Positions 38,790 to 52,455 of a stretch of DNA of 64,000 nt are shown here, piece by piece (position 1 is the first letter of the stretch; every line of letters starts with the position of its first letter). The stretch is from Lanius collurio. Lineage: Eukaryota; Chordata; Aves; Passeriformes; Laniidae. Location of the stretch: assembly GCA_020086605.1 (NCBI GenBank), contig JACBWW010000017.1, positions 10,790,424-10,854,423 on the forward strand, written 5' to 3'. The notes below the pieces were generated by a model that saw only the letters and a list, made by a program, of their open reading frames with translations, had not been told where the DNA came from and did not search any database. The position numbers and the translations under genes were made by a program.

Positions 38790-39421
38790 CATGAAATCAC
38801 TGATTAACTCAGGTCGGAAGAGTCATCAGAAGATCATCCTGTCCAACCTCCCATGGGAAAGGGAACCTAGGTCAGATTATCTAGCACCCTGTCCAATCAC
38901 ATCTTGAAAACTACCAGTCATGGGGACTCTGCCACCTGGAGAGGTTGTTCCAGTGAATGTTTGTTCTCACTGTAAAAAAATGTCTTTCTTCTATCACAGT
39001 GAAAGCTCTCCTGGTGCAACTTCTTCCTGTAGTGCCTTGTCTTCTCCATGTGGTTTCTTGTGAAGGCAGAACATCCATCCTCTTTCTAGCCACTCCTTAA
39101 ATACTGGAACACTGTGATGAGGTGCCCCAGAGCCTTGTCTTCTCCAGGGAGAAAAAATCAAACTCCTCTTTCCTCAAAGTGTCTCCAGCTCTTTGATCAC
39201 ATTTGTGGCCCTCCTTTGAACCTTCTCCAGTCTGTCCATGTGTTTCTTCAACTGTGGTGACCAGAACTGGACACTGTACTCCAGATGTGGCCCAACAAGT
39301 ACTGTGCAGAATGGGATGATCACATCTCTTCTATCTCTGCCAGTTCCATCCCTGCAATGAGGCCCAGGATTCAATTTGCTGTTCTTGCTGCAGTAGTGCA
39401 CTGCTGACATGTATCAGGTCA
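38790..39421 (-). mobile_element. Antisense CR1 LINE, 3' region with end of ORF2
   Basis: On the - strand the ORF2 C-terminus is readable at about 39174-39330 as LVGPHLEYSVQFWSPQLKKH followed by MDRLEKVQRRATNVI, very close to the CR1 consensus. The + strand text also follows CR1 order: GGTCGGAAGAGTCATCAGAA, CCTGTCCAACCTCCCA, GGGGACTCTGCCACCTGGAG, CTGGACACTGTACTCCAG, ATGTGGCCCAACAAG. The 3' terminus lies at the left, near 38790, and 5' truncation is at about 39421. This is one of the better preserved CR1 copies here. Confidence 0.88.
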
Positions 39422-42400
39422 GGACACACAGATCAAAGGCAAAACAAAAATTTGGGAGTGTGTCATAGCCCAGATGTACATTGAACAGTGAAGCACAGAT
39501 ATTGCCTAATGTTGGCTTGAGGAGAATGCTGAGTAATTGGGCAGTTCCTCAGTGGGGCTTGCTGGGCCTTCAGACACTGAAGAGACACTGCAGGTACACT
39601 CTTACAGGTTCTGCCTGGCTGAAGCAAAAGCAGTCAGGTGCATCACCTTCCCATGGTCTGTATTTCAGTGTAGCTCAGGTCTCATCTACCAAAGATTCAT
39701 TTGCAGTGAAGACCTACACACTGCAAATGACAAAAATAGGAATGTTTTGAGAACAAGAAGCTTCGGTTCCTAATTAATGTGTACCAGAATGGGCACCTTT
39801 TGCTGACAGTCAGCATCTTGTCATTTGCTTCCCTTAAAAAAAACCAGTCACCAAGAACTAAATACAGCTGCAAATAACTTTATTAATGACTGAGACTAAT
39901 GCAGAAGTTTTCAAACTGAACTACTCTTCCAGGTTTCAAAAGTCTTCCATCACAACTAGACTCTGTTTTCAGAAAATATGCATTCTTAAAAATACATATT
40001 TTGATTCTCAGAAAGTACCCAAATACAAGCTAAATAATTTTAGGGGGGAAAAGTCAAGAGGAATGTTAATGGCTGTTTATAAGATAAAAGCTAAAGGCCT
40101 GTTACCACAAAAAACTATGCTAGTTTTAAAAATTAAGAGGAACCTGAGATGAAATAAACAGCTATGACAATAAAGGAAGTATTTATAAACTGCTGAATTC
40201 CCCTTTCCCTCATTTCTGGACTGATAGCACACCTTTTTTAAGCTGGCCTCTGTGGTTAAGGCAAACCAAAAGGCTTTTTTTATCTCATACCATACTGTGA
40301 AGCACATTTCTGTAGGGTTTAATGATGTCTGTTACAAGTGTAGCTCACCACTTGCAGATGTGTCATTTACAAACCACTGGGAAACATTAGCATTAAGATT
40401 TTTGTGTGGCAGCCTTAGCCTTGGGTGCTGCGTGTATTCTCCATCTTCGCTGAGACCAAAAGGGCTCTGGCAATGCTTCATGGACATTTACTGTGTAAAT
40501 AAGGTGTTGTGACCCAGCTGGCAGTACACGTTCTAGATCTAGCTTGTCAGAGATTTCCTTTTGGTCTGATATTTTTTCTTTGAGGAAATTAGAATTTTTA
40601 TAGACAGAAGAGACTGGCTCTTCTAGACCCTTGCTAAAAGATGCTGCTGCCACTGGTCCCTGCAAGTGAAAGGAGCAGGGCAAGGAGCACATTCCTTAGA
40701 GTACATGAGCAGCAGGGGAATGAAGGTTATTGCTGTGTCTGCAGCACATGTAGGGAGGGCAAAACCATGGCCAGGGTAACATGAGATATACGAGACTCTA
40801 CATGAAAAGGCAGCATGGTACCTTCACTAATGGGAACTTTCTCTTGCTGATTGATTGCATTTCTAATCAACAAGAGAATTAGGTTTGGTCAGCTTAGTCT
40901 TCTGAGCTTTTTCTAACATTAATAAAAAGACTAATCGTAAACACATTGTTTAAACTTAAAAATAGGGAAACTGCCAATAAAGATACACTGTAAGTCAGAA
41001 TCTCTAGAGGACCAACAAACATCTTAAAAAGCAAAGAATACTTCATCAGCAAAATTAGGAAACAAGAAAGAATTTTAAAATAATTAGGTAAAAAATAGGT
41101 CACAAGTATTGTATTTGTCCCTGAGTGGTTTGAAATATTATGGCTGATAATAATAATGCAGAAGAGCAGACCTGTCAAGTAGGCAATTTCATATTTGAGA
41201 ACATGATGGATGCTGTAATAATACCAGAGAATGTATTTGAACCACTTTGCATTCCAACAGCAATTAATAATGGCATGAAAAAACAGCCACTGTATTCTAA
41301 TATCATAAAATTATTAATGTCTTATCATTTGCATCCTGGAATTTCAGATGAGAGGACCAATTAATGCCTTGAGCTTGCTGACCAGATTTTACGTTGCCTA
41401 ATTTTATCTCCTCAGTGAAAGATGTGCAAACGGAAACAAAATTATATATAAGAAGGCTAAACTTACTAAAAAAATAGGAGGAGAAATTAAAGTTTTTATG
41501 ACTGCAGTTCATAGTATTGCTGAATCTGGAATTGTAAAGGACTTTGGTTCAGACATCTCAGACCTACACATCCCCAAATTTGTATGCAAATATAGGCTTT
41601 TCTTAAATTCCCCTTGATATCCTCCTTCTTATGCTCATCAAGCTTTTGCTGACTAAACTGGCTTCCATTCACTGTGTCACCAGCATCAGAACATTTCAGA
41701 AAAGAAAACTGAATTGTGACAGTGCTGCCTTTGCCACACAGATGGTGCATTTGTTTGCAGCAGCAGTAAAAGTGAACACCAAGGGTGACTCTGAACAGCT
41801 CTGAGATGTTTTCAACAGTGGCCCTTTATTCTAAATGACAAATGTGAATTCAGAAAAGGACAGATAAAATCTGCTGAACACATAAACCAGTCAACAGGCA
41901 AGTCAGCAGAACACAAATGGACTGCAGCCATTATTCACCTTATCTGAATCTGTGGCATTTCAGCTGAAATCTCCTGGGTATAATAAATCATATGGGGAAA
42001 TTGTCTCCCACAGTAGCTCATCTAATACAATCCACGAGGCCCCCTTAATTATCAGAAGGTGAAAGTATGAAAAATCAAGAGAGTGTGCTAGTGACGTAGA
42101 AGCACCAATTACACATTCCCGTGTTTTGGCACAGCACACCTTAAACAATCCCACAGTAGCAACAGGTCTGTCCTGCAGTCTGGGAACAATGCTCTCACAG
42201 AGCCACCGTGGGCACAGAACAGTACTGAAAGCAAGTGAAAAAGATGCTTTAACAGTTACTTGTGCTTACAAACATAGCAGTGAGTATTTATTCAGGATCA
42301 ATTTTAGCACATGGATGAGGATCCAGTGCTTGGATTAAAAAGCACAGAATAACTTTCCACATAAAATTCCAAGATCTGGACTAAAGCTGTTGTGACACTT

Positions 42401-43164
42401 TCAAATATCAGCACATAACAGGACGAGTTACAGGACACAGAACAATACCAGTCAAGTAGTTGAATAAGTTAAAAGAAGGTTTCACAGTGGGCTTTCTGTT
42501 TTTTGCTAGATTTTTTTTCCTGATTTATTCTGAAATAACACCCAGTATTTCCCCACCAGCTTCAACCAATTATACATAGACAGCTAAAGGAGAAGAATTT
42601 TTCAAAGTGCATCTGTGCCAACATGGTGTGGCTAAAGTTTTTTTTTAATATTACTGTATTGAACTTGCCATATGGACAGAGACTCAATTTTGAAAGGACA
42701 GAATATTTTGAGTCCTACAACAATTCAACAGAAGATACATTCCAAAACCAAAGAAGATTGTTAATTCATAAAAAGATGTAGGTTATGATCTGACCAGTCT
42801 ATGCAGGGGATCTGATTAGGTACTTTCAGGCCATCACGCAAAGATAATACAGATAAAACAGGAAGGGGAGAAAAGTTATCTTCTGAGATGTGTGGCATAC
42901 CTTGGCAGCCAAGAGCAACACATGTTTTGGAGGTTTATTTCTGGGATTTTTTTTTCAGAAGACCTACACACATTTTTGTAACAAATTGCTTTTACAGTTA
43001 AATTGACTTAATTCTTTTTCCAAAGTTTTTCCCAACAAACATGATCCTAAAACCATCACAACTGTCACTGACAGGACTTGTGATGTGAGAAGAGTGAATG
43101 ACATATCAACCTGTGACAACACTGGACTTTAAATTGTCTTGGTCTAGTCATAAAGAATTTGAAG
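39422..43164. other. Intergenic, no gene recognised
   Basis: AT-rich sequence with only short open frames (up to 99 codons). No motif, repeat or splice-bounded exon was recognised. Confidence 0.55.
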
Positions 43165-43661
43165 GTTGCTGTAGTGCTAGGTTCAGTTTAGCAAGCTGCA
43201 GCTTTCCCCGAGAGCTCAGCGGAGCTGCTTAGGGCAGTGTGACCATTGCCGCCCTCCCTCAGGCCATTTCGGGCGGCTCCGCGGTTTTGCTCCGGCAGCT
43301 CTCAGCTCTACAGCACAGTGACAGTGAAGGAGGCGAGAAGGGTCTCTCCATAAGGGTTTAGAGGATCCTTTAATGGTTACATCTCATCCTCGCAATCCCC
43401 AGAGGCAGAGAGACCTCGTGATCCGGGCACAGGGGGCTTTTCTCAGGGGCTCAGGGGCAGTCCATGGGCGGGGTTGGGCTACAGGAACCAAAAGGGAGAG
43501 CCCGATGGAGTGGCCAGGGCTAGGGCAGGGAAAAGCGGGTGGGGGGAGCAGTGTGGGGTAGGAAAAGCAGTGGGTAAACAGATTGCCACAGAGGGTGGGG
43601 TCCCAGCACAAGGAAACAAAGTCAGCAGTACAACCTCAGTGTCTGAGGCAAAGGAAAACAC
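43165..43661 (-). mobile_element. LTR-like GC-rich block
   Basis: About 500 bp of GC- and CpG-rich sequence is bounded by AT-rich DNA. On the - strand it could begin TGTTTTCCTTTGCC (from 43661) and contains ATTAAA (complement of TTTAAT near 43369-43374) after a GC-rich U3-like segment, followed by a GC-rich segment with many CpGs. It resembles songbird ERV LTRs. I found no convincing target duplication, so the ends are uncertain. Sequence up to about 44090 could belong to the same element. Confidence 0.45.
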
Positions 43662-43665
43662 TGCT

Positions 43666-46255
43666 TAAAGTAAAAGTAACGTGAAAAGGAATCCTTACTG
43701 ATGCTCGCAGAGCTGAGGAGTTTGAATGAGAGGAAACCAAGCAGTGAGTGGGTTATTGCTAACAGGCAACTTGGATCACCTTATTAAGGTGGGCCAAGTA
43801 GAGCAGTCCAAGTGTCTGTGCAGGGGGCAAAAGTTAAATCCTGAGAGCAATGTTAACTCCTATTGAGAGAAGCAGGGAGATGATATTACACGAAAGGGAT
43901 TACTGCAAAGTATATGGAAATTAATGGGATGGTTTGCTGAACAGGGCTATCTGTAATGGTAATGCTGCAAGAAAGCAAATAAAATTTGGGGATATGTGTA
44001 AAAAAATACAAGGAGTTACTTCAGTATTGGCAAGTAGGGTAATTGCTGTTGGCATATTGTGCTTATTTCTGATGTGCATGGAATATTAAGCACAAAGATT
44101 ACTGGTCAGCTAGAGAAGTACTAAAATCACATAACATCCCTAACAAAGAGTAACATTTTGTGAGTTATATGATCAAACAAAACCAGGACTTGGACAGAGA
44201 AATGGAAAGAGGAGGCTTAAGTTACAAAGTCTGTGATTTAAAGTTAAATTTCAAGTGAGTCAAATAATCACTGTAATAACTTAGTGAAGATTTTGTGGAT
44301 TTTTTTTTACTACTATGCATTTTCAGTCAAGACTGCATGCTTTCAAAAAGTATCTGACTTGGGTCAAACAAGAATTAAGCTAGGGGAGCCTGTGTCCTCC
44401 TTTATAATACAGTCAGGCATCAATAATACATTCTTATGCTATAATTTATGAATTTTCCAAATTAGAGTAAATCAGATTTTTTGATTCTTCAAGAGCAGTT
44501 ATGCAGCTATGTGAACATTATCTATTGAATAAAAATGCAAACTATTTATGCATTTGGTGATCTTTCAACCGAAAAACATTCAATGTGACTTTTATGAAAG
44601 AAAACAAATGATTATTTACATACAAGTTGCAGAAGCACTTTTATATCCTCTAGCTATTGCTATCTACCTAATGATTTACTGACTTAACAGGACTGGTAAT
44701 TCACTTCCTAAAGACATCAAGAAAATATTGTCAAAAGAAGATCAGTGTAATTTGTTTATTACAAGTGTAGAGATCAAGAGCTACTTGGAAAATATGGCAG
44801 TAGAGTTAAATCTTTATGAGCAAGATAAAGATTAACGCAAATGAAAGATAAAGAATAATAAAAGCAATTATACTGCAAGTAGAATGCAGAAAGTAGTTTC
44901 TCTAATTTCAGAAAGAAGCTTTTATTTGAGTGCTATGAGTTTTTAGCCACTTTTTTTTTTTGTGTTAGTCTAAATCCTAAAAAGTAGCTAGTTTTTTTCT
45001 TTGCTCCTGTACAGTTACTCTATTTCCCTGGTTTTGAGCAAAATCTCAAGACCAACATTCACACCAAGCACTGGACAAAGCTTAAAAAAAAAAAAAAGTG
45101 CAGAATGGCTGATGGTGTTTTTTCAGTTACTCTACTGTAAGAATTTTGGGGAAATTTGACATCAAGTCAAGTGGGGGTTATTCTTAAAGCCTGAGAACAT
45201 ATGGTTCAATTTTTTCTTGGAACACTTATTCAGATTTCAAAAAAACAGTCACAAATGTGTATTTCAATCCCTATCTCAATTCTTAACATCTAGCACTTGA
45301 TATACACTGTTTTTAGTTAAAACTGATGATGAGATCCAACATGAGAGAAAATGACTCTGGCTTAAACAGTTACCATACATCAGCTTATCTACAGAACTAG
45401 TAAGCTTCAAATCTGAAGGAAATTTGGGACAGTTGCAGTTTAGTTTAGCCTGCAATAAAGGAATCCAGCCAAATTCTTTCACATTTGCCACACCACAGTA
45501 ATTCCACAGACATTCACCAAGGCTTTGCTTATTTGAGGTTATTTACTGTGCGGTGCTTAACCCCAAGTTATAGCACAACTAGCCAACATATTTAAGAGTC
45601 TCACAGTAAATGCAAAGTTATCTAAGGTATTTTGTGCAAAAGAAGTACAAAGAATTTGAAAATATGTGCCAGCTACTACTGCATATGTGGAAAACAAAGA
45701 AAAAGTGTTTAAAAACCTACAGCAACATAGTAAATGATGTTCTGAGAGGGCTCTGAGCCTACAGACCATACTCTCCCTTCACTGCCCAAGTATGATTTGC
45801 TCTCCTGGATGTAGCTGTGCCCTAAACCAGAGCCCTTTCTGCCCCTCCACCATGCATCTGAGGCTCTGTCAGACCTGTGCTAGTGTAAGGAAAAATACAG
45901 TAATCTGTGGGAGACTACTGGTAGATGAAGGTTTCTCCAAAAAAAAGTGACAGAAAGAAGGAACCTTCCCAGAGTCCAAGGTCAGTTTGGCCCCAATGTG
46001 CTTATCCATTCATATTAACAACTTTGAGGGGACCCTTTAGTAATCAGATGTTCATATACTAAACACTACCACCAGCAGCAGGACTTAAGAATTTTCTAAA
46101 TGCAAACTAGGAGGAAGGCACAGACAATCAACATGTAGTCCCCAAACTCACAGTTAAGAGCAATGCTTTTGTTCCTATAAAAGAGTGTGCTACATCTCTT
46201 CAGACCTATATTTTTCCTGGGGCTTTTTTACTGCTAGCAGGCCTGGTTTATGATT
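43666..46255. other. Intergenic, no gene recognised
   Basis: AT-rich with short A or T runs (44949-44961, 45083-45096). No gene or repeat family was recognised beyond a possible extension of the preceding LTR-like block. Confidence 0.55.
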
Positions 46256-46259
46256 TTTT

Positions 46260-46745
46260 CACCATGCCTTTTGGATGCTTTCATTGCCTCTTCTGTCTCA
46301 AACATAAGCTTTGCATCTGTATTTTCAATGCTTTCAATAGCCTACTTCCCCCGTATCTATTTTCTGTCATTATACAAAGATTAATGCCAATTTGATTAGG
46401 TTTCTGTAGTTCACCTGCTGCTTTTTCAAATATCTTTGTGCTTTCTTCCATGCTGTCCTTCCTGCTGGAGTTTTCTTTCAACAACCACAAACCCTAATTA
46501 ATTTTCTTAGATAAATCCCACCTTTTGTCTTCTTTGCCATGAAGTATACACAGAAACAAGAGTTCAACTGATGGTGTGTTGCAAACTGTGCCTTCCACGC
46601 TGATCAATACAGTCTCATTGTTTCCCTCATCTGCCCATAGCCATCTGCTGTCTTTTGTCTTATACTTTTGAGCTCTTCAGGGCAGGAATTATCTTTTTGC
46701 CCTATATTCCTATACAATATAACATTATAATCACAGCTCAGGATT
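46260..46745 (+). mobile_element. Ancient L2-like LINE 3' relic
   Basis: The segment CTCATTGTTTCCCTCATCTGC, then CTGTCTTTTGTCTTATAC, then TTTGAGCTCTTCAGGGCAGG, then AATTATCTTTTTGCC (about 46614-46704) follows the conserved 3' tail shared by L2/MIR-related amniote elements (TGTAAGCTCTTTGGGGCAGG). The preceding 300 bp (TATTTTCAATGCTTTCAATA, then GCCTACTTCCCCCGTATCTA) looks like the adjacent worn ORF end. The 69-codon - strand frame at 46281-46490 is incidental. Confidence 0.5.
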
Positions 46746-47613
46746 AAGGCTGCTAGATAACATGATCATACAAACAAATTATAACAATGGTAAAATTTGC
46801 TCCAAGTTTTTTGCAGAGTTTTTTTTGTTTGTTTTTTTTTTTTTTTTAACCTAAGACTTAGAAATATGAGGCACTTCAGGAAAAACATCACCAGTTCCAC
46901 TGTTTTTTCAATGCCTCTGAAAAACGTTTAGTATAGCAGTAGGTGAGAATATTAATTCAAGTCTTTTAATATAGGTCTGGATCAGGCTCGGCAGGTCTGA
47001 CAGCCTGTCTCCATTGTAACTCCTCCTAAAGGCAGGAAAAGGATTCTCACGGGAAATGAATCAGGCCCTACGGAGTCCACGAGGCAGCGTGCAAGAGGAG
47101 CTGTGCTACTGCCTGGCAAGATTGGTGGCTCTCACAGAGGACCGCATACTGACATTTTTATCATAATCCCTAATAGAATATGCTATATTTTTGTGTTTAT
47201 TTTCATTTTATGGTGAATATCACAAAAGTTAAAGGGCTGCAACACTAAACGGGGTTCATAATAAGAGAAAATCCAAGGTTATTTCCACACAGATCATGAT
47301 TCAGGCAGACTGCTGTGAACCACAAGTGCAAAATTATAAATATTACAAAGCGTGTATTTATGTGCAAGAGGCCTAAATTTCAGTTTCCGCTGAGAATCCT
47401 CTTTCCAGGGGCCACTCTGTGCCTGCATGCTCACTTACGAGACTGTGATATGTTAGGGGGATTATTTTATCTTGCACTGAACAGCGAAGGTGTTAGAATT
47501 TGCCCGTCTTTTCAGAGCTCAGCTCCAGCAGGCACTACCTGACTCAGCTCACAAACTAGAGCCACAGCATCAAATTTCCCAACCCACTTAATTTGAAAGC
47601 CTGCCAAGATAGG

Positions 47614-47995
47614 NNNNNNNNNNNNNNNNNNNNNNNNNNNNNNNNNNNNNNNNNNNNNNNNNNNNNNNNNNNNNNNNNNNNNNNNNNNNNNNNNNNNNNN
47701 NNNNNNNNNNNNNNNNNNNNNNNNNNNNNNNNNNNNNNNNNNNNNNNNNNNNNNNNNNNNNNNNNNNNNNNNNNNNNNNNNNNNNNNNNNNNNNNNNNNN
47801 NNNNNNNNNNNNNNNNNNNNNNNNNNNNNNNNNNNNNNNNNNNNNNNNNNNNNNNNNNNNNNNNNNNNNNNNNNNNNNNNNNNNNNNNNNNNNNNNNNNN
47901 NNNNNNNNNNNNNNNNNNNNNNNNNNNNNNNNNNNNNNNNNNNNNNNNNNNNNNNNNNNNNNNNNNNNNNNNNNNNNNNNNNNNNNNNNNNNNNN
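47614..47995. other. Assembly gap (382 N)
   Basis: A run of N is followed directly by about 13 T. A homopolymer at the gap edge probably stopped assembly. Nothing can be said about its content. Confidence 0.99.
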
Positions 47996-50900
47996 TTTTT
48001 TTTTTTTTGTGGGTTTTTAAATTTTCTCCCTTATATATACACCTCCATTTCTAAGGTGGAAAAGCTAATATATTTTTCTCCTAATACAGTTTCCCTTTTA
48101 CCTAGAAAGTCAATATAGACTCCAGACAGCTTTAAAATATATTTGGCTCTCCTGGCTTAAAACTGTTTGAAGTATGGCATCCGACTATAAACCAATCTTT
48201 TTCAAGAGCTTACCTCAGCCTGACTGACCAAAATGTTCTTTGTGCCTTAGTGACATTCTTCTTATGAATATTACTAGTATTACAGACTCAAGTAAGAGTC
48301 ACGGTAAAAATTGCTGTCTAAAATTGTCATAGTAGTGCAAGATGTGTAGATCCCAGGCAGATATAATCAACTTCCAAAGTTAACCAAAATTCTGTGCAAA
48401 TAGTTCCTCAGAACTGGGCTGGTGGTGTAGAAGAAAGTTGTTTGGGGCTCAGTTCAAACAAAAGCCACACCCTTTGCATCATTCACTCCTATGTTGTGCT
48501 CTCCAGTTTCCTGTGCTGGTAATATACCTTGGTGCTGGGACTTCTGTCTGTTATCTTTTGAGGATTTTTAAGTATCCATTGTGTCCTTGCTTCAACAAGG
48601 TTTCATGAGTGGGGGGGCTGTCTTTACATTGGAGACTTTGTGACATAATCTTGTTTCTCACCTTTCCTTTTTCATGACTTTGCTATCTGTACTTCTCCAC
48701 ATCATACTTGTCAGCATCAACTTGTAGCAATGAATAATTATTTTTAAACTTACTTCAAGGATCAGCTGTGAACAAAGGACAATATATTACACACCTGCTT
48801 CAGACTCTCAGGTTCTACAAAGTTAGGTCTCTCTACACCTTTTCCGGACTGATATTTGCATGACCTTTCAGTGTTATGAAATTATCTGCTCTAATTCCTA
48901 TATGCCAGAGGAGCTGCTATAGCTAGCACATCCTTCCACCTTTTAGCATTCTTCATATGTTTCCTCTCTTAGCAAATAGCACAAGAAGTTAATTCACGTT
49001 ACAATGAAGAGATAATCTTAGATTTTAAATTCTTTAGTAAATATACAGGGTGGGGAATGTCAGTGCTTTGAAATAGAATTCCTGTCATGCTGTTGTGAGC
49101 ACTAAAATGTGCCTTGGACAGATGTGACCACACACCAGTGGATTCAGGTCCTGTGGGCTTCTTTAGACTCTTTGCTAAGTCACGTTTCCAATATATCGTG
49201 TTACCACTGGACTGTCCAGGAGCAAGATAATACCAGTACTATAAAATTCCTTAATAGGAAGGTTTGTTCATCAATTCTCTACTGATAGTAGCTAGAGCCT
49301 AAAATTGGTGGTCAGAAGGTATTGCAGTGCTTTAAAAGTCAGTACATTTGCTAAAAGTTATTCTCTCTGCTTATGTCCCAATATAAACAACAGAGAAGTG
49401 GAAACTGCCAAATTATATGGGAGTCCTAGTCTTCACTGCTTGTGCAGGGATGCTCTTGGATGCTCCTGGATGGTAAATGGAAAGTTGCTCAGAGCCATCC
49501 AACACCGTACAAGAGAAAACAGTAGTTACAGACACAATGTCTATTGCTTGGAGCACCAGTTAAAATAGCAAGACCTCTAAATGTAGTCCATGGGAATTCC
49601 GAGTTGGAGCAAATGACTGAAAATGGGGGATGCTGACTTGCCATCTTCTCTTATTGAGGAGAACCTGGATCACTTTTGCTAGGGAATGGGAAAAGGATAA
49701 GTTAGATTTTACAATGTATTGAACACTGGGATTTCCAGAGGAAGAGAGAAAAGGTGGGGTTGGATTTCATCCCTGCTCCCAGAACTGTCTCATCAATTTT
49801 ACTCAAAAATGTTTAAATGTAAAATGTAGGAATTCCAGGGAACAGCAAGCAGATTTGTTCCTCCCAGAGCAGTCTTCTTTTTGTCAGGTTCAGTTTTGGT
49901 TGTTCCTTGGGACCAAGTGCATGGTTAGAGATCTGGGAAATAGGCCTGTAAGGTGGTATTAACTCATACTTCCCTAGATTTACAGTAAGTTGTGCTTCTG
50001 AGTGAATTTGAATCTCTGTATCATATACATTTCACGTAGAACTTCTTTTACGTGCCTTTAGATGAGTATTGTTAAATCTGTAATCCTCAGTGGAAAGAAA
50101 CAGACCCCAAAGGTATCCTCACAAGGCAGAAAATCTTAATGTGGTTAGACAAAGTGATTGTGGATTCACAATTCAAGAAAAGTGCCACAATCAGCATCTT
50201 CTAAGGAGAAACCATGCTGGATAACAGAGGGGGAAAAAGCACACATCTGTTGACTCTGCGTAGACACTTTCTGTTGAGCCCAATATTCATCTATAAGCAC
50301 ATAATGAATGAAGATTCCATAAGAAAGTATTCTGATTTCTTTTGTCATCTCTGAATCAAATTCCAAATTTAAAAATGGGCATTGTGAGAATCTGTGGGAT
50401 TTGGAAGGTCTAGTCAGGCAGATTTCCAGATGAGCTTCTTTAATGTGAGAAACTGTTTTCCTTCCCATCTTTCATATTCTCCCTTGATTTTTATTTTTAA
50501 TTAGATTGTGTCTCCTTATGCTAACACCCTTCTTGAGTGGCTTATAAATCAGAAGTTCAGCAGACTTGCACATGTGACCAGTAGAAGGCTGGTGCACATT
50601 AACCCCGGTGTTAATGGCAGGGGTCAGAGGAGCAGAATGTCAGAACAGCTGTAAAACTGACACACTGCTCAATAAGAGAAAAAGAAAGGAGTGTCTTAAG
50701 CAGAGATGGACAAGGCTGTGTTTCTCAGGTTGCCCTTGCAGCAGATTTGGGGGTTTCAGGGGAAGGTGAGAAGAAAATGCTGATGATATCACAGCACCTC
50801 GGCTTCCATAGCCCACCTACATTAGTGACAGAGAAAATAATCTAATATGATTTCTCTATTTTTCTTCTCACAACAACTTCATGTTTGCATCTAAACCAAA

Positions 50901-52134
50901 ACACTTCCCTCTCAACATCTGCCCATCTCCCACAAGTTGTTTGCATTCTCTAAATGTTGAAAAACCTCAGAAAATGTATTTTCTTCAGGTTAACCCTATC
51001 AGAGTTTTATATTTTTATACCTCTGCTATAATTTAAAGATATACAGATAGAGATATCTCAAAACAGTCTCATCTGATCAGTTTTATATTCAGAACTAGCC
51101 TCCTCTGCTGGATATTTACAGTCAAACTTAATTCATTAGGCCTTTTTTCCCCACTAATGCAGCATTATTAATTTATGCTTTCTGAAGTGTATATATAAAC
51201 ATTCAGCTATAAATATGATCATGGTTATTTGTATCCCAGAAGACAAGCAATATTTTTATAACATTCACTCATGCTTAACTGAATATAAATCAAACTACAC
51301 TGTGTAAAAAATCCACTTCTAAAATTGAAAGAATATTTGTGCTCTTGCAAACTAATAACAAGCCTTTGAAATCCAAAAGCTGACTTATTTGTATTTTTTC
51401 ATTTCTTTGGAGAGATAGATCTATGTTAAGCAAAGATTGTATAGCCTGTATAAGGTATTTAATAACACATTTATATTAATTTGATGTGGAATTCAGAGTT
51501 CACTCACACTGTAGGTATGTAGGTAGATCCCACTAACATTAAAATTGAAAAAACTAAATATATATATTGGGAAATGCCTCTTCATTCCAAGATGCAAATG
51601 TACTTTCCTGCACCAAAAGATTTCTAAAGCCAAGCTAATTCCCATCTAGGAATAAGTCAATGTTTTCTTCAGTTGTCTGAGGGAAGCAGATAACATTTCA
51701 TTCTGACTCAGGAACTGCAATTTAAAGCATTTGGCTTTCTATAGTAACTCCACATTAACTTAACTCCATATTATTTAACATCAGCAACATAATTCTGAAG
51801 TTTGAAAATACTTGATCATACTAACCCAGAAGCCCTGAAGCACTTGAAACAATTTTTCATAGATTGACTTGCAAGACAGGATTTCTATCTTGGTAATGTG
51901 AGGTAAAAAGCTAAAAAGTTAGAGCATATAATAGTAAGACATTCAGGTCTTCCTCTTCATCTGAATTTGCCATTTTATTTGCATTTATGTAGAGCCAGGC
52001 AGCTACCAGGGCAGAAGTAAAGTTTCTGAAGTCCTGCAAAGGCACAGAGCCTGTTCCCAGTTTACCCCTTTATCCTGGGTTGGGTGTGAGCACTGGCAGT
52101 TGAGGTTTATGTACTGGTGCCATGTGTGTTTGTG

Positions 52135-52455
52135 GTGGGTTTTTTTGTTTGTTTGTTTTTACTTAATGGTCAATTGAAGGATTTGGGACAGTGTGCAGAC
52201 GCATGTACAGTTATAATTTCTCTACTTCTGTTTTCCTTCCTTGGCTTTCCACCTTATACTAAGCAGAATATCAAAGATAGATATCCTTAGCTCTTTGACT
52301 GATGAATTAGCAATTGTGTTGGCAGGATAAGGTAGGGCTTTTTTATTTGTTTGGTTTTTTGTTTCATTTTTTAAAAAAATTGGTTGTGGTTTTGCTTGCT
52401 TTTTTGTTTTGTTTGTTTGCTTGGGTTTTTTGTTGTTTGTGTTGGGTGTTTTTTG
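52135..52455. repeat. GTTT/T-rich low-complexity region
   Basis: Two clusters (about 52135-52162 and 52337-52455) made of GTTT, GTTTT and TTTTTTG units, with unique sequence between them. Confidence 0.75.

Noticed and set aside
39174..39410. Protein-coding gene resembling reverse transcriptase on the - strand
   Set aside because: It is the C-terminal end of CR1 ORF2 within a truncated LINE copy and not a host gene.
46281..46490. 69-codon - strand lysine/glutamate-rich frame as a possible CCDC7 coiled-coil exon
   Set aside because: It lies antisense to the L2-like relic, and no splice sites or similarity to CCDC7 could be recognised.
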